Source of the DNA: Polynucleobacter sp. MWH-S4W17
Lineage (GTDB): Bacteria > Pseudomonadota > Gammaproteobacteria > Burkholderiales > Burkholderiaceae
Reading direction: 5' to 3'
Length of the DNA: 64,000 nucleotides
Assembly (NCBI RefSeq): GCF_018687535.1
Contig: NZ_CP061295.1
Location: 1,984,001-2,048,000 of the forward strand
Numbering within the stretch: position 1 is the first letter of the stretch; every line of letters begins with the position of its first letter. Under the pieces are notes generated by a model. The model saw nothing but the letters and a program-made list of their open reading frames with translations, did no database searches and had not been told where the DNA came from. The position numbers and the translations under genes were made by a program. Positions 17,525 to 25,305 of this stretch are shown here, in pieces.

Positions 17525-17582
17525 TAGTCACCAAGCTTAAATGGGCAATAACCCTATCGACTGGGGCCAGGATGCCTAATTC
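17525..17582 (-). repeat. Decayed array repeat (site J)
   Basis: ATCGACTGGGGCCAGGATGCCTAATTC keeps the T-arm edge and the right half of the repeat. The preceding AGTCACCAAGCTTAAATGGGC seems to be a worn acceptor part. The tautomerase gene stops at its right edge. Confidence 0.6.
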
Positions 17583-17965
17583 TTGTCTGCATATTGCATT
17601 TCGCCATTGCCAAATGACCAATTTTCTTTGCTTACCTCAAGCAAGTTAATAAAAATATCTTGAGGCCTGACTTGAAGCTGTTGCACCAAGGCCTCACAAA
17701 TGGCTTTATATAGTTTCTTCTTTGCCTCTATGGACCTACCAAAACTTATGGTCGCTTGAATAAAAATGATGCCCTCTGAATATTCAATTCCTAAATAGCT
17801 TTTTGGAATATTTAATTCTGATGCGTCGTGTCTAGTAATAACCTGAAACTTATCGTCTTCAGGAACGTTGATTTGCTCGCGCATCACGTTATAGATAATG
17901 TCCCCGACTTGCTGAGCAAAACTCTCAGAGTGTTTTTTACTTAAATCAATTCTGACTAATGGCAT
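17576..17965 (-). CDS. Tautomerase-family protein
   Basis: 129 residues from the ATG at 17965. This start was chosen because it gives MPLVRIDL, placing the catalytic proline at position 1 after Met removal as the tautomerase superfamily requires, and because AAGGAGAA lies just upstream. The chain SYLGIEYSEGIIFIQATISFGRS fits the longer Tautomerase_2 members. It would catalyse keto-enol tautomerisation of an unknown unsaturated acid. Single-gene block between sites I and J. Confidence 0.8.
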   Translation of the reverse strand: MPLVRIDLSKKHSESFAQQVGDIIYNVMREQINVPEDDKFQVITRHDASELNIPKSYLGIEYSEGIIFIQATISFGRSIEAKKKLYKAICEALVQQLQVRPQDIFINLLEVSKENWSFGNGEMQYADKN

Positions 17966-18042
17966 CACTATTCTCCTTAGATTCATCTATCTTAAACAGA
18001 TGCAATTAATTGCGCAGAAGCTTGAGAGATTGCTAAATAAAA

Positions 18043-18117
18043 AACCACCCTCGGGTGGTTTTGGTGTTTCTTGGAGGACCGGCACGGAATCAACCAGGGC
18101 CGAGGATGTTTAATTCT
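18043..18117 (-). repeat. Array repeat with terminator (site I)
   Basis: A hairpin ACCACCC-TCG-GGTGGT at about 18044-18059 followed by the tRNA-like stretch CTTGGAGGACCGGCACGGAA, then CCAGGGCCGAGGATG and TTTAATTC. Moderately preserved. The cytochrome c gene stops at 18116, at its right edge. Read on the minus strand, gene stop, repeat and terminator follow each other. Confidence 0.8.
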
Positions 18118-18427
18118 ATTTCCTGTTTGCCCCATAAGTTTTATTAAGGTAGTCGACTATGACTGGAACCTCCTCATCAGTAATGGGCGCCTTAAATACA
18201 TTTTTCATCCTTAAAACTTGAGCATTCCAATAGCCAACTCCTGTATTGGGCGGTTGATATTCTGCATAGTGGGCAGAGTGGCAGGTAGAACATTTCTGTA
18301 AAGTCAGCTGATAGCCAGGCAAATCTGATGGTCGCCATAAAACAGTATCAGCTGGTAACTCAATCGTTTTAGCTTGTGCCATTTGTGCCAAAGCAAGAGC
18401 AGATAGAAGGAGGATAGTTTTTTTCAT
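18116..18427 (-). CDS. Class I cytochrome c subunit of sulfite dehydrogenase (SorB-like)
   Basis: 103 residues with a signal peptide (cleavage after AQA), one heme c site (CSTCHSAH) and a candidate distal Met in LRMKNVF. It begins 10 bp after the molybdoenzyme gene and would accept its electrons in the periplasm, passing them to the respiratory chain. This pairing matches SorAB sulfite:cytochrome c oxidoreductase. Assignment rests on the pairing as much as on the sequence. Confidence 0.8.
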   Translation of the reverse strand: MKKTILLLSALALAQMAQAKTIELPADTVLWRPSDLPGYQLTLQKCSTCHSAHYAEYQPPNTGVGYWNAQVLRMKNVFKAPITDEEVPVIVDYLNKTYGANRK

Positions 18428-18437
18428 ATTCTTCTCC

Positions 18438-19658
18438 TTAAACCGCTGTGACTTTTACAGTCTCAACAATATTTCGCATATAGCCTGCAGGCATCCAGCT
18501 TGCAGTCATGGGCTGAACTTGGCCAGCATGATTAAATGCTCTGACCCTTAAGTCCAATATCCCTTTTTGTTTTGGCGTAAATTCAATGCGCCACTCTCTA
18601 AATGAGAAACGTCCAAGGTCTTGACCCAATCTAGCCTCTGTCCAATTTTGTCCATTGTCCTGCGAGAACAAAACTTTCTTTATTCCATAGCCCGCATCAA
18701 AGGCAATGCCTCGGGCTTGAACCGGCTTACCAATAGCGACAACGCTACTGTCTGTGAAGTTCGTAATGAATGAGCGAATCGTAAACTGATTAATAGGAAT
18801 CGTTTTTGAAGGTGCGGTTCCAGGCGCAACACAGTTACAGTCATTATCAGGAATGCGATAAGCAGGATTCATCCAATAACCGTTGTATACATCATCAACC
18901 ACTTTAATTTCACTAAGGTGCTTAACCCAATATGTTCCGTAGTAGCCGGGAACAATTAACTTGATTGGATAGCCGTTTAAGAAAGGAATATCTGTGCCAT
19001 TCATTTGATAGGCAACCATCACATTGCCGTCCATGGCGTGATCAATATCTAGGCCTTTTACAAAATCTGAATCGCTTGGGAGAATTGGCTGATCCAAGCC
19101 ATTAAAGGTTACTTGCTTAGCTCCGCCGCCGGGATTGGCCGCCTTCAAAATATCTTTTAAGGCAACGCCAACCCAAGCGGCATTACCCATCGCACCATTA
19201 CCGAGTTGCCCACCATTCACTCTAGGCTCAAATAAGCCGCGACTATTACCAGAGCATTGATTAACAGCAACAATGCGTTGCGATGGAAAGTTTTTCTTTA
19301 ACGACTCTAGAGAAATCTCTAAAGGCTTTTCTACATTGCCCCCAACTTTTAGTCGATAAGTATTAGGGTCAATGGATGTTGGAATGCCGGCCATGTGATA
19401 GCGTACAAAGAATTCATCATTTGGCGTAATGACATGATTGTCGTAATACTGAAATGGTGTTTCTAATTGTGGGGGCCTAGAGGTCAGCACAATCATGGGC
19501 TTCTTTTCAGGAAACGCCATGAGTTCGCGCTCACCATAGGCCATAGGTAAATTTGTTTTCTCTGCGCCCATTGCCCAAGATGGCAATAATGAACTGGCTC
19601 CACCAGCCAATGCGGCTGTAATGACTTTCCGTCTATTGGTAAAGTTCTCTGAATTCAT
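18438..19658 (-). CDS. Molybdopterin sulfite dehydrogenase, catalytic subunit (SorA-like)
   Basis: 406 residues from the ATG at 19658, which places a Tat signal (NRRKVITA) at the N-terminus. The sulfite oxidase fold is visible, with the Mo-coordinating cysteine in VNQCSGNSRG and the substrate-site segment FLNGYPIKLIVPGYYG. The C-terminal dimerisation domain has FSQDNGQNWTEA and WRIEFTP. It oxidises sulfite to sulfate in the periplasm and hands electrons to the cytochrome c subunit next door. Two-gene block bounded by sites A and I. Confidence 0.88.
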   Translation of the reverse strand: MNSENFTNRRKVITAALAGGASSLLPSWAMGAEKTNLPMAYGERELMAFPEKKPMIVLTSRPPQLETPFQYYDNHVITPNDEFFVRYHMAGIPTSIDPNTYRLKVGGNVEKPLEISLESLKKNFPSQRIVAVNQCSGNSRGLFEPRVNGGQLGNGAMGNAAWVGVALKDILKAANPGGGAKQVTFNGLDQPILPSDSDFVKGLDIDHAMDGNVMVAYQMNGTDIPFLNGYPIKLIVPGYYGTYWVKHLSEIKVVDDVYNGYWMNPAYRIPDNDCNCVAPGTAPSKTIPINQFTIRSFITNFTDSSVVAIGKPVQARGIAFDAGYGIKKVLFSQDNGQNWTEARLGQDLGRFSFREWRIEFTPKQKGILDLRVRAFNHAGQVQPMTASWMPAGYMRNIVETVKVTAV

Positions 19659-19750
19659 GGATGTCTCCTCCATAGTATTTTTGGTTCAGGTAAGAATAGC
19701 TACTTTTAAAGAGGCATGCGTTGGTGATTACCCTCATCGAGCATTAAAAA

Positions 19751-19767
19751 TGTCGTTTTAAATGATA
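19751..19767. repeat. Degenerate island palindrome
   Basis: TGTCGTTTTAAATGATA, a copy of the TGTCGTTTTAAACGACA family with changes in the right arm. It is followed by TTGCGAGCAACCGCC, resembling the tail found after other copies. Confidence 0.6.
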
Positions 19768-19830
19768 TTGCGAGCAACCGCCATTAATAAGCTATATGCT
19801 TAAATCGACGCAGGGCAGTCAAATTAGTTT

Positions 19831-19884
19831 GCCCTTTTGAAGGACAGTTCTTGCATGCAATATCCGAGACCAATGGCGCCTAAC
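19831..19884. repeat. Composite repeat beside site A
   Basis: GCCCTTTTGAAGGACAGTTC followed about 18 bases later by GAGACCAATGGCGCCTAACC. The same two-part layout occurs beside site F (28332-28388) and more weakly beside site D. It lies left of the site A terminator. Confidence 0.55.
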
Positions 19885-19904
19885 CTTGGCAAGCCTTAAA
19901 AGAA

Positions 19905-19980
19905 AATAGCCCAACAAGTAGGCTATTGAGATTCTTAGTGGCCCGGGGTGAATCGACTGGGGCCGAGGATGTCTAATCCT
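19905..19980 (-). repeat. Array repeat with terminator (site A)
   Basis: The terminator hairpin AATAGCC-CAACAAGTA-GGCTATT (19905-19927) differs from the ACCACC type but matches site D. It is followed by TTAGTGGCCCGGGGTGAATC and GACTGGGGCCGAGGATGTC, then TAATCCTT. The stretch 19659-20206 holds this site, the SorA promoter region, two palindromic repeats and the promoter of the next gene, and no other gene. Confidence 0.8.
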
Positions 19981-20206
19981 TGGTGGCTATTTAAAAATCT
20001 TTAACGCGCCGCAATAATAGAAATCCTTATAGCGTTTTTTAGTACTAAAAATCATCACTAGAGCTAAAGTATTACCCGCTCTTGGCAAGAAGGTTGACTT
20101 AGGACAAGTTTTTCTAATAGGCGCAAGCAGAGTATTGACGCGCCGCTAACAACATAACTGTAGGGGAGAAAAATCACTTATAATTTTTAAAACTATAAAG
20201 GGTGCT

Positions 20207-20596
20207 ATGAGGAAATTGCTTGTACTAACGCTGTTTAGCTTACTGGTTGCTTGCTCACAAAATCCTAACAACTTAACATTAAGTTGTTATGGTGCGGCCA
20301 TTAAGACTGAAGCAAAACAAGAGGTAGTTACACCTCAGGTTACACGAACTTATAAGTTCCAAAATTACAAGATTGATGATTATGATTGTGCTCAACAAGC
20401 CAACATCATCAGTTGTAACTTTATAAAAGAAGAAAGCGGTACCAGGCAGCGTAAACGCATTATTTACGATACAAGCACGCAGTCATTCGCAGAAATTGAT
20501 GCTATTTGGGCTGTTGGTGAAAAGATAAATCCTAATGAACGCAATATAGCCAGAACAGAGTTTCTTGGTAGGTGCCAAAAGCCACTCCTAAACTAA
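20207..20596 (+). CDS. Hypothetical lipoprotein
   Basis: 129 residues. The signal sequence MRKLLVLTLFSLLVACSQ carries a lipobox (LVAC), so the mature protein is membrane-anchored. The rest has three more cysteines (LSCYGA, YDCAQQ, IISCNF) and a beta-rich character. No family recognised. Preceded by a likely -10 (TATAAT, about 20177) and AAGGGTG. It is the only gene of its block and points towards site B. Confidence 0.6.
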   Translation: MRKLLVLTLFSLLVACSQNPNNLTLSCYGAAIKTEAKQEVVTPQVTRTYKFQNYKIDDYDCAQQANIISCNFIKEESGTRQRKRIIYDTSTQSFAEIDAIWAVGEKINPNERNIARTEFLGRCQKPLLN

Positions 20597-20679
20597 ACGA
20601 TTTTTTTAAACAATATCTCGAGTCCAGAGGAATGTTGGAGGGCCTGAGACCAATAGTGGCTAACCAATCCGATCAAATA

Positions 20680-20752
20680 AAAAATCACTCGAAGATGTTT
20701 CTTGGTGGCCCGGAGTGGAATCGACCAGGGCCCCTGGAGACACTCATCCTAG
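20680..20752 (-). repeat. Array repeat (site B)
   Basis: CTTGGTGGCCCGGAGTGGAA then TCGACCAGGGCCCC and CACTCATCCTAG. The terminator hairpin is worn down to AAAAAATCACTCGAAGATGTTT. The brnA stop lies 8 bp to the right. A motif GAGACCAATAGTGGCTAACC (about 20646-20665) precedes it, as at site A. Confidence 0.8.
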
Positions 20753-20759
20753 CTCTAGA

Positions 20760-20978
20760 CTACTTCCAGCTAAGGTTCAATTTCTTATGCGAAAGGGCGC
20801 AATCTCTTAAATAGAGATTAATGAGGCTTTGATAAGGAATGCCCACCTCTTCTGATATAGATTTGAAGTAGCTCACTGAATCCTCATCCAATCTAATGGT
20901 AATGGGCTTCTTGAGCATGGAAGCATATGGATTTTTACGGGCTTTTGAGAAATCATATTCATTACGCATCTTCATCAC
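20760..20978 (-). CDS. brnA: BrnA-family antitoxin (ribbon-helix-helix)
   Basis: 72 residues. The ribbon-helix-helix core PITIRLDEDSVSYFKS and the following helix GIPYQSLINLYLRDC match BrnA/CopG antitoxins. It neutralises the BrnT toxin encoded 2 bp upstream and represses the common promoter. The stop codon is 8 bp from repeat B. Confidence 0.85.
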   Translation of the reverse strand: MMKMRNEYDFSKARKNPYASMLKKPITIRLDEDSVSYFKSISEEVGIPYQSLINLYLRDCALSHKKLNLSWK

Positions 20979-20980
20979 CT

Positions 20981-21259
20981 TTAATAAGATTTTGACTCTT
21001 TAGGGGTTGCCTTACGAGCCGAAATAATACGAATGACATTACCCTCGCTTCGATAACAATGGCAAACCAAAATCACACGAAGAGAATGGCTTACCCCCAG
21101 CAAGATAAATCTGTCTTCGTCCTCCGAATGATCGGGGTCGGAAATTAACTTAGCACTTTCATCATAAAACACAGATTTCGCCTCTTCAAATGAAAAACCG
21201 TGTTTCTTCAGATTGGCTGAAGCTTTTCTAGGTTCCCATTCAAATCGTAACGAAGTCAT
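20981..21259 (-). CDS. brnT: BrnT-family toxin
   Basis: 92 residues from the ATG at 21259 ([13 protein letters not shown]). [19 protein letters not shown] is the BrnT start signature, followed by [15 protein letters not shown] and the C-terminal RIISARKAT segment. BrnT toxins are RelE-like ribonucleases that stop translation. The toxin-first order with the antitoxin downstream is the normal brnTA layout. The pair forms a whole block between sites B and C, as toxin-antitoxin cassettes do in integron arrays. Confidence 0.9.
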   Translation of the reverse strand: MTSLRFEWEPRKASANLKKHGFSFEEAKSVFYDESAKLISDPDHSEDEDRFILLGVSHSLRVILVCHCYRSEGNVIRIISARKATPKESKSY

Positions 21260-21260
21260 A

Positions 21261-21273
21261 TGTACATTGTACA
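21261..21273. promoter_or_regulatory. Probable BrnA operator
   Basis: TGTACATTGTACA, an inverted repeat immediately upstream of the brnT start. Autoregulation by BrnA at such a site is known for the family; the binding here is inferred. Confidence 0.55.
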
Positions 21274-21344
21274 TACATCAGCTGGGATAAGCAACCAGGG
21301 TTAAAAATCCTGAATCACGCAACCTTTCCGAAAGACCAAATGAA

Positions 21345-21420
21345 AAAACCACCCGAAGGTGGTTTTGGTATTTCTTGGTGGCCCGGGGCGGAATCGACCA
21401 GGGCCTAGGATGCCGATCCT
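21345..21420 (-). repeat. Array repeat with terminator (site C)
   Basis: Hairpin AAAACCACC-CGAA-GGTGGTTTT, then CTTGGTGGCCCGGGGCGGAA, TCGACCAGGGCCTAGGATG and CGATCCTATTT. The first 24 bases are identical to the intact tRNA-Phe 3' end region. The LysR gene stops at 21419, inside the repeat. Confidence 0.9.
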
Positions 21421-22315
21421 ATTTCCAACTTTTAGCCTGTTGAGATAGATGCTTCTTAAAGATTGTGGCTATTGGAGATAACTTTTTGCCTTTGGGGCTC
21501 ACAAGGTGCCAGCTTGATTCAATAGGAAATTCTTTACATTTCAGTATGGCAACCTCTTCTTGGTCAGTCTTATCACCAAGAGAATACTTGGATAGAACTG
21601 CGATACCGAGACCACCTATAACTGCCTGCTTTATTGCTTCGTTACTTCCAAGCTCTAACCTAACATTAGGTCTGTACTTCAGTCTTTTGAAGTGAGCATC
21701 CGTTGCCATTCTTGTGCCAGAGCCCTTTTCTCTAAAAATAAACTTTTCACTCTTGAGCGCACTAATATCAATATTCTTTTTTTTGGCAAAAGCATGATCT
21801 TTTGGGGCAACTAATAACAAAGGGTTGGGCATAAACACTTCGTCCTCTATATCAACATGAAGTGGTGGCTGGGACATGATGTAAAGATCATCCAAGTTTT
21901 CTTCCAATCTTTTCACTACACCATCACGATTGAGCACCTCTAGAGAAATATCGATTTGAGGATACTTCGCGCAAAAAGTTCCCAATATTCTGGGAATGAA
22001 ATATTTAGCGGTACTTACCACTGCTACTTTTAACTTTCCTCGTGTTAACCCTTTGACGCTATTAACTTGCTGTTCGAAAGAATCCCACTCCCCAGAAATC
22101 GCACGAGCCGTCTTAGCCAATTCATGACCCATTTGCGTTAAATGTACTTTCCTGGCTACCACTTCGTAGAGGGGCACCCCAACAGCATCCGTAATTTCTT
22201 TTAAGCCCATAGAGGCCGTTGGTTGGGTAACATGAACCATCCGCGCCGCCGCACTGACACTTCTAGTCTCAGCCAGCGCTAGAAATAGTCTTAACTGCCT
22301 AAAAGTAATATTCAT
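21419..22315 (-). CDS. LysR-family regulator, CbbR/CmpR-like
   Basis: 298 residues from the ATG at 22315 (MNITFRQLRLF). The N-terminal winged helix-turn-helix is clear (RSVSAAARMVHVTQPTAS), followed by the effector-binding domain with FREKGSGTRM and IGGLGIAVLSKYSLG. The sequence resembles CbbR/CmpR regulators of carbon fixation and bicarbonate uptake. It is divergent from the SbtA gene 83 bp away, its likely target. The same divergent layout is used for cmp and cbb operons. Confidence 0.88.
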   Translation of the reverse strand: MNITFRQLRLFLALAETRSVSAAARMVHVTQPTASMGLKEITDAVGVPLYEVVARKVHLTQMGHELAKTARAISGEWDSFEQQVNSVKGLTRGKLKVAVVSTAKYFIPRILGTFCAKYPQIDISLEVLNRDGVVKRLEENLDDLYIMSQPPLHVDIEDEVFMPNPLLLVAPKDHAFAKKKNIDISALKSEKFIFREKGSGTRMATDAHFKRLKYRPNVRLELGSNEAIKQAVIGGLGIAVLSKYSLGDKTDQEEVAILKCKEFPIESSWHLVSPKGKKLSPIATIFKKHLSQQAKSWK

Positions 22316-22398
22316 CAGCATTTACCTATATATAAACGTATTAATATCGATTTTACTTTACATATAAATTTCCCTAAGATCGCCCCAAAGGACAATTT
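22316..22398. promoter_or_regulatory. Divergent LysR/SbtA promoter region
   Basis: An AT-rich 83-bp gap with TATATATAAACGTATTAATA and TTACATATAAATTT. It holds both promoters and probably the LysR site (T-N11-A type), but no single operator can be fixed by eye. Confidence 0.45.
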
Positions 22399-23358
22399 AT
22401 GAATATCTTGCTAGATCCCACCATCCTCTTTTTCATCTTCGGCATCTTTGCGGGCCTAGTGAAATCCAATTTAGAAATTCCACAGCCCATTTCTCGATTT
22501 CTTTCGCTATATCTACTGATGGCTCTGGGATTAAAAGGTGGATTTGCTTTAAACAAATCAGGCTTTACTCCTGAGATTGCTATTAGTCTTGGTCTGGCGA
22601 TCACTTTAGCAATAGCCATTCCGCTATTGGGCTACAACTTTCTTAAATACAAACTAGATAAACTGGATGCCGCCGCGATTGCCGCTACTTACGGATCTAT
22701 TAGTGCGGTTACTTTTATTACTACTACACAGGTCTTAGATCAAAGCGGTATTAGTTATGGCGGACACATGGCCGCGGCAATGGCCCTCATGGAGTCACCC
22801 GCCATCATCATCGCCATCATTCTTGCCAACAGAATTCGTCAACAACGCTCAGGCAATGCCAGTGGCCACACTTCATTGAGCAAGATACTTCACGAATCAT
22901 TTACTGATGGTGGGCAACTACTCTTATTAGGAGCCTTAGTAGTAGGGCTCATTTCAGGTGATTCGGGTCACAAAGTCATGGCGCCCTTTTCGATTGATTT
23001 ATTTAAGGGTTTATTAGCATTCTTCTTGCTCGATATGGGATTGCTTGCCGCTAAGAGTTTAGGGGAACTCAAAGGTAAGCCTTCGGTGACTTTAGCTTAT
23101 GCCTTCATCGCGCCGCCTACCCATGCGATGATTGCCTTGGGTTTATGCCATATATTTCATATCTCTCTGGGAGATACGATCCTTTTGATGATTTTGGCGG
23201 CAAGCGCTTCTTATATTGCGGTTCCAGCAGTATTGCGCCATGCAATGCCCGAGGTAAGTCCAGCCTTGTATATGGGCATGTCCCTTGGCATCACCTTCCC
23301 TTTAAATATTATCTTAGGCATTCCAATCTATAGCGCAGTAGCCAAATATTTTGTTTAA
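22399..23358 (+). CDS. SbtA-family sodium-dependent bicarbonate transporter, copy 2
   Basis: 319 residues, same helices and motifs as copy 1 (AAIAATYGSISAVTFITT, HESFTDGGQLLLLG, AASASYIAVPAVLRHAMPE); the two align without gaps over nearly all their length. It would import bicarbonate with Na+. Unlike copy 1 it has a dedicated LysR gene. The DUF6671 gene follows 15 bp downstream. In a heterotroph the bicarbonate may feed anaplerotic carboxylation, which is inference. Confidence 0.87.
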   Translation: MNILLDPTILFFIFGIFAGLVKSNLEIPQPISRFLSLYLLMALGLKGGFALNKSGFTPEIAISLGLAITLAIAIPLLGYNFLKYKLDKLDAAAIAATYGSISAVTFITTTQVLDQSGISYGGHMAAAMALMESPAIIIAIILANRIRQQRSGNASGHTSLSKILHESFTDGGQLLLLGALVVGLISGDSGHKVMAPFSIDLFKGLLAFFLLDMGLLAAKSLGELKGKPSVTLAYAFIAPPTHAMIALGLCHIFHISLGDTILLMILAASASYIAVPAVLRHAMPEVSPALYMGMSLGITFPLNIILGIPIYSAVAKYFV

Positions 23359-23373
23359 AAACATCAAAATAAA

Positions 23374-24228
23374 ATGCCAATTCATCCAAAACCCTATTCT
23401 GGACTCAAGGCGAGTTTGCTAACTCAACATGGCAAAGAGTCGGTCATTTGTCCACAACTCCTTGACTCTAATGGCTTAGAAGTTGTCCATATCTCTGGGT
23501 ATGACACAGACGAACTAGGTACCTTTACTAGAGATATTCCAAGATATGGCTCCCAACTAGATGCCGCCAGAAAAAAGGCTAGGGTTGGAATGGAATTATC
23601 AGGTTCTATGCTTGGCATTGCCAGCGAAGGTGCTTTTGATAATGATCCCTATACGGGCATGCTTGCTTGGAATTACGAGTTAGTAGTTTTAATAGATGAC
23701 ATACGCAAACTTGAAGTTATTGGTTTTTTTGGCGGGCAAGCTCAAAGTACCAGCCGGCAAGTATCAAGTTGGGATGAATTAAATGCGCTTCTTTCAGAGG
23801 CACAATTTACTACCCATCAATTAGTCGTTCGACCTGATGATGAATATCACCCAGAGTGTCGTAAAGGAATCAAAGATCTTGAGTCTTTGAAAGAAGCGTT
23901 CGATTGGGCAATTAACCTTTCAAAAAAGGGAAATGTATTTGTAGAGAATGATTTAAGAGCACATACCAATCCCACGCGTATGGCCAACATATTGAAAGCT
24001 ACACAAGATCTCTCAAGAAAGATGAATTCTGTATGCCCAGAGTGTGAGTCACCTGGCTTCTGGATCACAGAAAGAAAGAAGGGCTTGCCATGCTCTAGCT
24101 GTGAAGCGCCAACAAATCTGCCAATAGCTAATGTATGGTCATGCGTAAAGTGTGCGTACAAAAAAGAAGAAATGTTGCTGGATCAAATCAAGGCGGATCC
24201 ATCAAAGTGCGATTACTGTAATCCCTAA
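23374..24228 (+). CDS. DUF6671-like protein with C-terminal zinc ribbons
   Basis: 284 residues. The N-terminal half contains ATG-type start MPIHPKPYSG, HGKESVICPQL and GIASEGAFDNDP; the C-terminal 70 residues contain four CxxC pairs (CPEC, CSSC, CVKC, CDYC), two zinc ribbons. This matches DUF6671 as far as can be judged by eye. Function unknown. Its tight spacing to SbtA copy 2 suggests it works with or is co-expressed with the transporter. Confidence 0.75.
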   Translation: MPIHPKPYSGLKASLLTQHGKESVICPQLLDSNGLEVVHISGYDTDELGTFTRDIPRYGSQLDAARKKARVGMELSGSMLGIASEGAFDNDPYTGMLAWNYELVVLIDDIRKLEVIGFFGGQAQSTSRQVSSWDELNALLSEAQFTTHQLVVRPDDEYHPECRKGIKDLESLKEAFDWAINLSKKGNVFVENDLRAHTNPTRMANILKATQDLSRKMNSVCPECESPGFWITERKKGLPCSSCEAPTNLPIANVWSCVKCAYKKEEMLLDQIKADPSKCDYCNP

Positions 24229-24235
24229 ATATATT

Positions 24236-24252
24236 TGTCGTTTAAAACGACA
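24236..24252. repeat. Island palindrome
   Basis: TGTCGTTTAAAACGACA, perfect 7-bp arms around one central base, 7 bp after the DUF6671 stop. Confidence 0.85.
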
Positions 24253-24280
24253 TTGCCAACACAAAGATGAATAATTGACT

Positions 24281-24345
24281 TGTCCTTTTAAAGGACATTT
24301 GATGACCCTGATATCCCAATCTAGAGACAGAGTGGTGGCATCCTG
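24281..24345. repeat. Variant palindrome and composite repeat beside site D
   Basis: TGTCCTTTTAAAGGACA (24281-24297), a variant in which both arms changed from TCG/CGA to TCC/GGA together, so symmetry is kept. It is followed by ATATCCCAATCTAGAGACAG, the weaker counterpart of the composite repeat at sites A and F. Confidence 0.65.
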
Positions 24346-24423
24346 ATTGACGGATTGACTCTATGGAAAGTGACCGACTACGCTAATAGCAAGGTAGAGG
24401 CGCCATTGAGGACTTCTAATAAA

Positions 24424-24500
24424 AATAGCCCAACAAGTGGGCTATTGTGAATCTTGGTGGCCCGGGGCGGAATCAACCAGGGCCGAGGATGTTTAATTCC
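24424..24500 (-). repeat. Array repeat with terminator (site D)
   Basis: Hairpin AATAGCCC-AACAAGT-GGGCTATT, then CTTGGTGGCCCGGGGCGGAA, TCAACCAGGGCCGAGGATG and TTTAATTCC. The tRNA-derived part differs by one base from the intact gene. No leftward gene stops here: the HigBA block to its right is transcribed away from the site. Confidence 0.88.
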
Positions 24501-24543
24501 GCCTCTAGACTGTTGCTTTAAAAGACAATTTACTCTTGCTCAA

Positions 24544-24563
24544 TGTTAACAAATTTGTTAACA
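24544..24563. promoter_or_regulatory. Probable HigA operator
   Basis: TGTTAACAAATTTGTTAACA, a perfect 20-bp palindrome ending 7 bp before the toxin start. The position fits autorepression by the HigA antitoxin. Confidence 0.7.
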
Positions 24564-24570
24564 TACACGG

Positions 24571-24894
24571 ATGAGCTATTCCATCCTTTATTACAGCGAG
24601 CAGGTTCAAGAAGACATTATGAATCTTCCCGACACGCTTCAAGCTCGCTATATTGGATTGACCACTCGAATGATTGAGCATGGGCCGAATTTAGGCTTGC
24701 CTCATACGGACTCATTTGGCGGCGGCTTATTTGAATTAAGACTTAAAGGGGCTGAAGGTATCGCCCGAGTTTTCTTTTGTACGATGGTGGAGAAAGAAAT
24801 AGTGATGCTCCATAGCTTTATTAAGAAGACTCAAAAGACGCCTGAGAAAGAATTAAAGATTGCGAAAGCACGTATGAAGGAGTGGAAAAAATGA
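24571..24894 (+). CDS. HigB-type toxin (RelE/Gp49-like)
   Basis: 107 residues. ILYYSEQVQEDIMNLPD, the central GLFELRLKGAEGIARVFF and MLHSFIKKTQKTPEKE are the classic phage-derived Gp49/HigB signature. It cleaves mRNA on the ribosome. Toxin-first order, with the stop overlapping the antitoxin start by 4 bp (ATGA), shows translational coupling. Forms the block between sites D and E with its antitoxin and one hypothetical gene. Confidence 0.9.
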   Translation: MSYSILYYSEQVQEDIMNLPDTLQARYIGLTTRMIEHGPNLGLPHTDSFGGGLFELRLKGAEGIARVFFCTMVEKEIVMLHSFIKKTQKTPEKELKIAKARMKEWKK

Positions 24895-25202
24895 CAACAC
24901 AGAAGAAAACAAAAATGCTTACCCATAAACAAATGATAAGCAAAATGCTTAAAAAGCCAGCTGTAAAAGCCGCAGTCAAAGAACTTGATCGCACTGAATT
25001 TGCTATTCTTGATGAGATTCTTACGGCAAGGAAAGAGGCTGGATTAACGCAAGCTCAAGTGGCAAAAAAGATGGGAACACAAACCCCAGCTATTGCTAGA
25101 TTAGAAAGCTCTCTGGCTACCGGCAAACATTCCCCAAGCCTAACTACCCTAAGAAAGTATGCGGCGGCCTTGGGCAAGAGAGTTGAGCTTCATTTAGTCT
25201 GA
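24891..25202 (+). CDS. HigA-type antitoxin (XRE helix-turn-helix)
   Basis: 103 residues. The ATG at 24891 is preferred over the in-frame GTG at 24882 because AAGGAG ends 8 bases upstream and it overlaps the toxin stop. The HTH is LTQAQVAKKMGTQTPAIARLE, followed by SPSLTTLRKYAAALG, typical of HigA/XRE antitoxins. Represses the operon at the palindrome upstream of the toxin gene. Confidence 0.9.
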   Translation: MTTQKKTKMLTHKQMISKMLKKPAVKAAVKELDRTEFAILDEILTARKEAGLTQAQVAKKMGTQTPAIARLESSLATGKHSPSLTTLRKYAAALGKRVELHLV

Positions 25203-25305
25203 GGACGTCTATATCCACTGTAATCATTTCACCCATAATTCATAATAGCTATGTTTGAAATAAAATTGATTGATCAGTTTTACTTTCTGGGACAACTAAT
25301 CAGAT

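Noticed and set aside
20572..20814. 80-codon open frame on the plus strand
   Set aside because: It runs through repeat B and the brnA 3' end, with no ribosome site; a chance frame.
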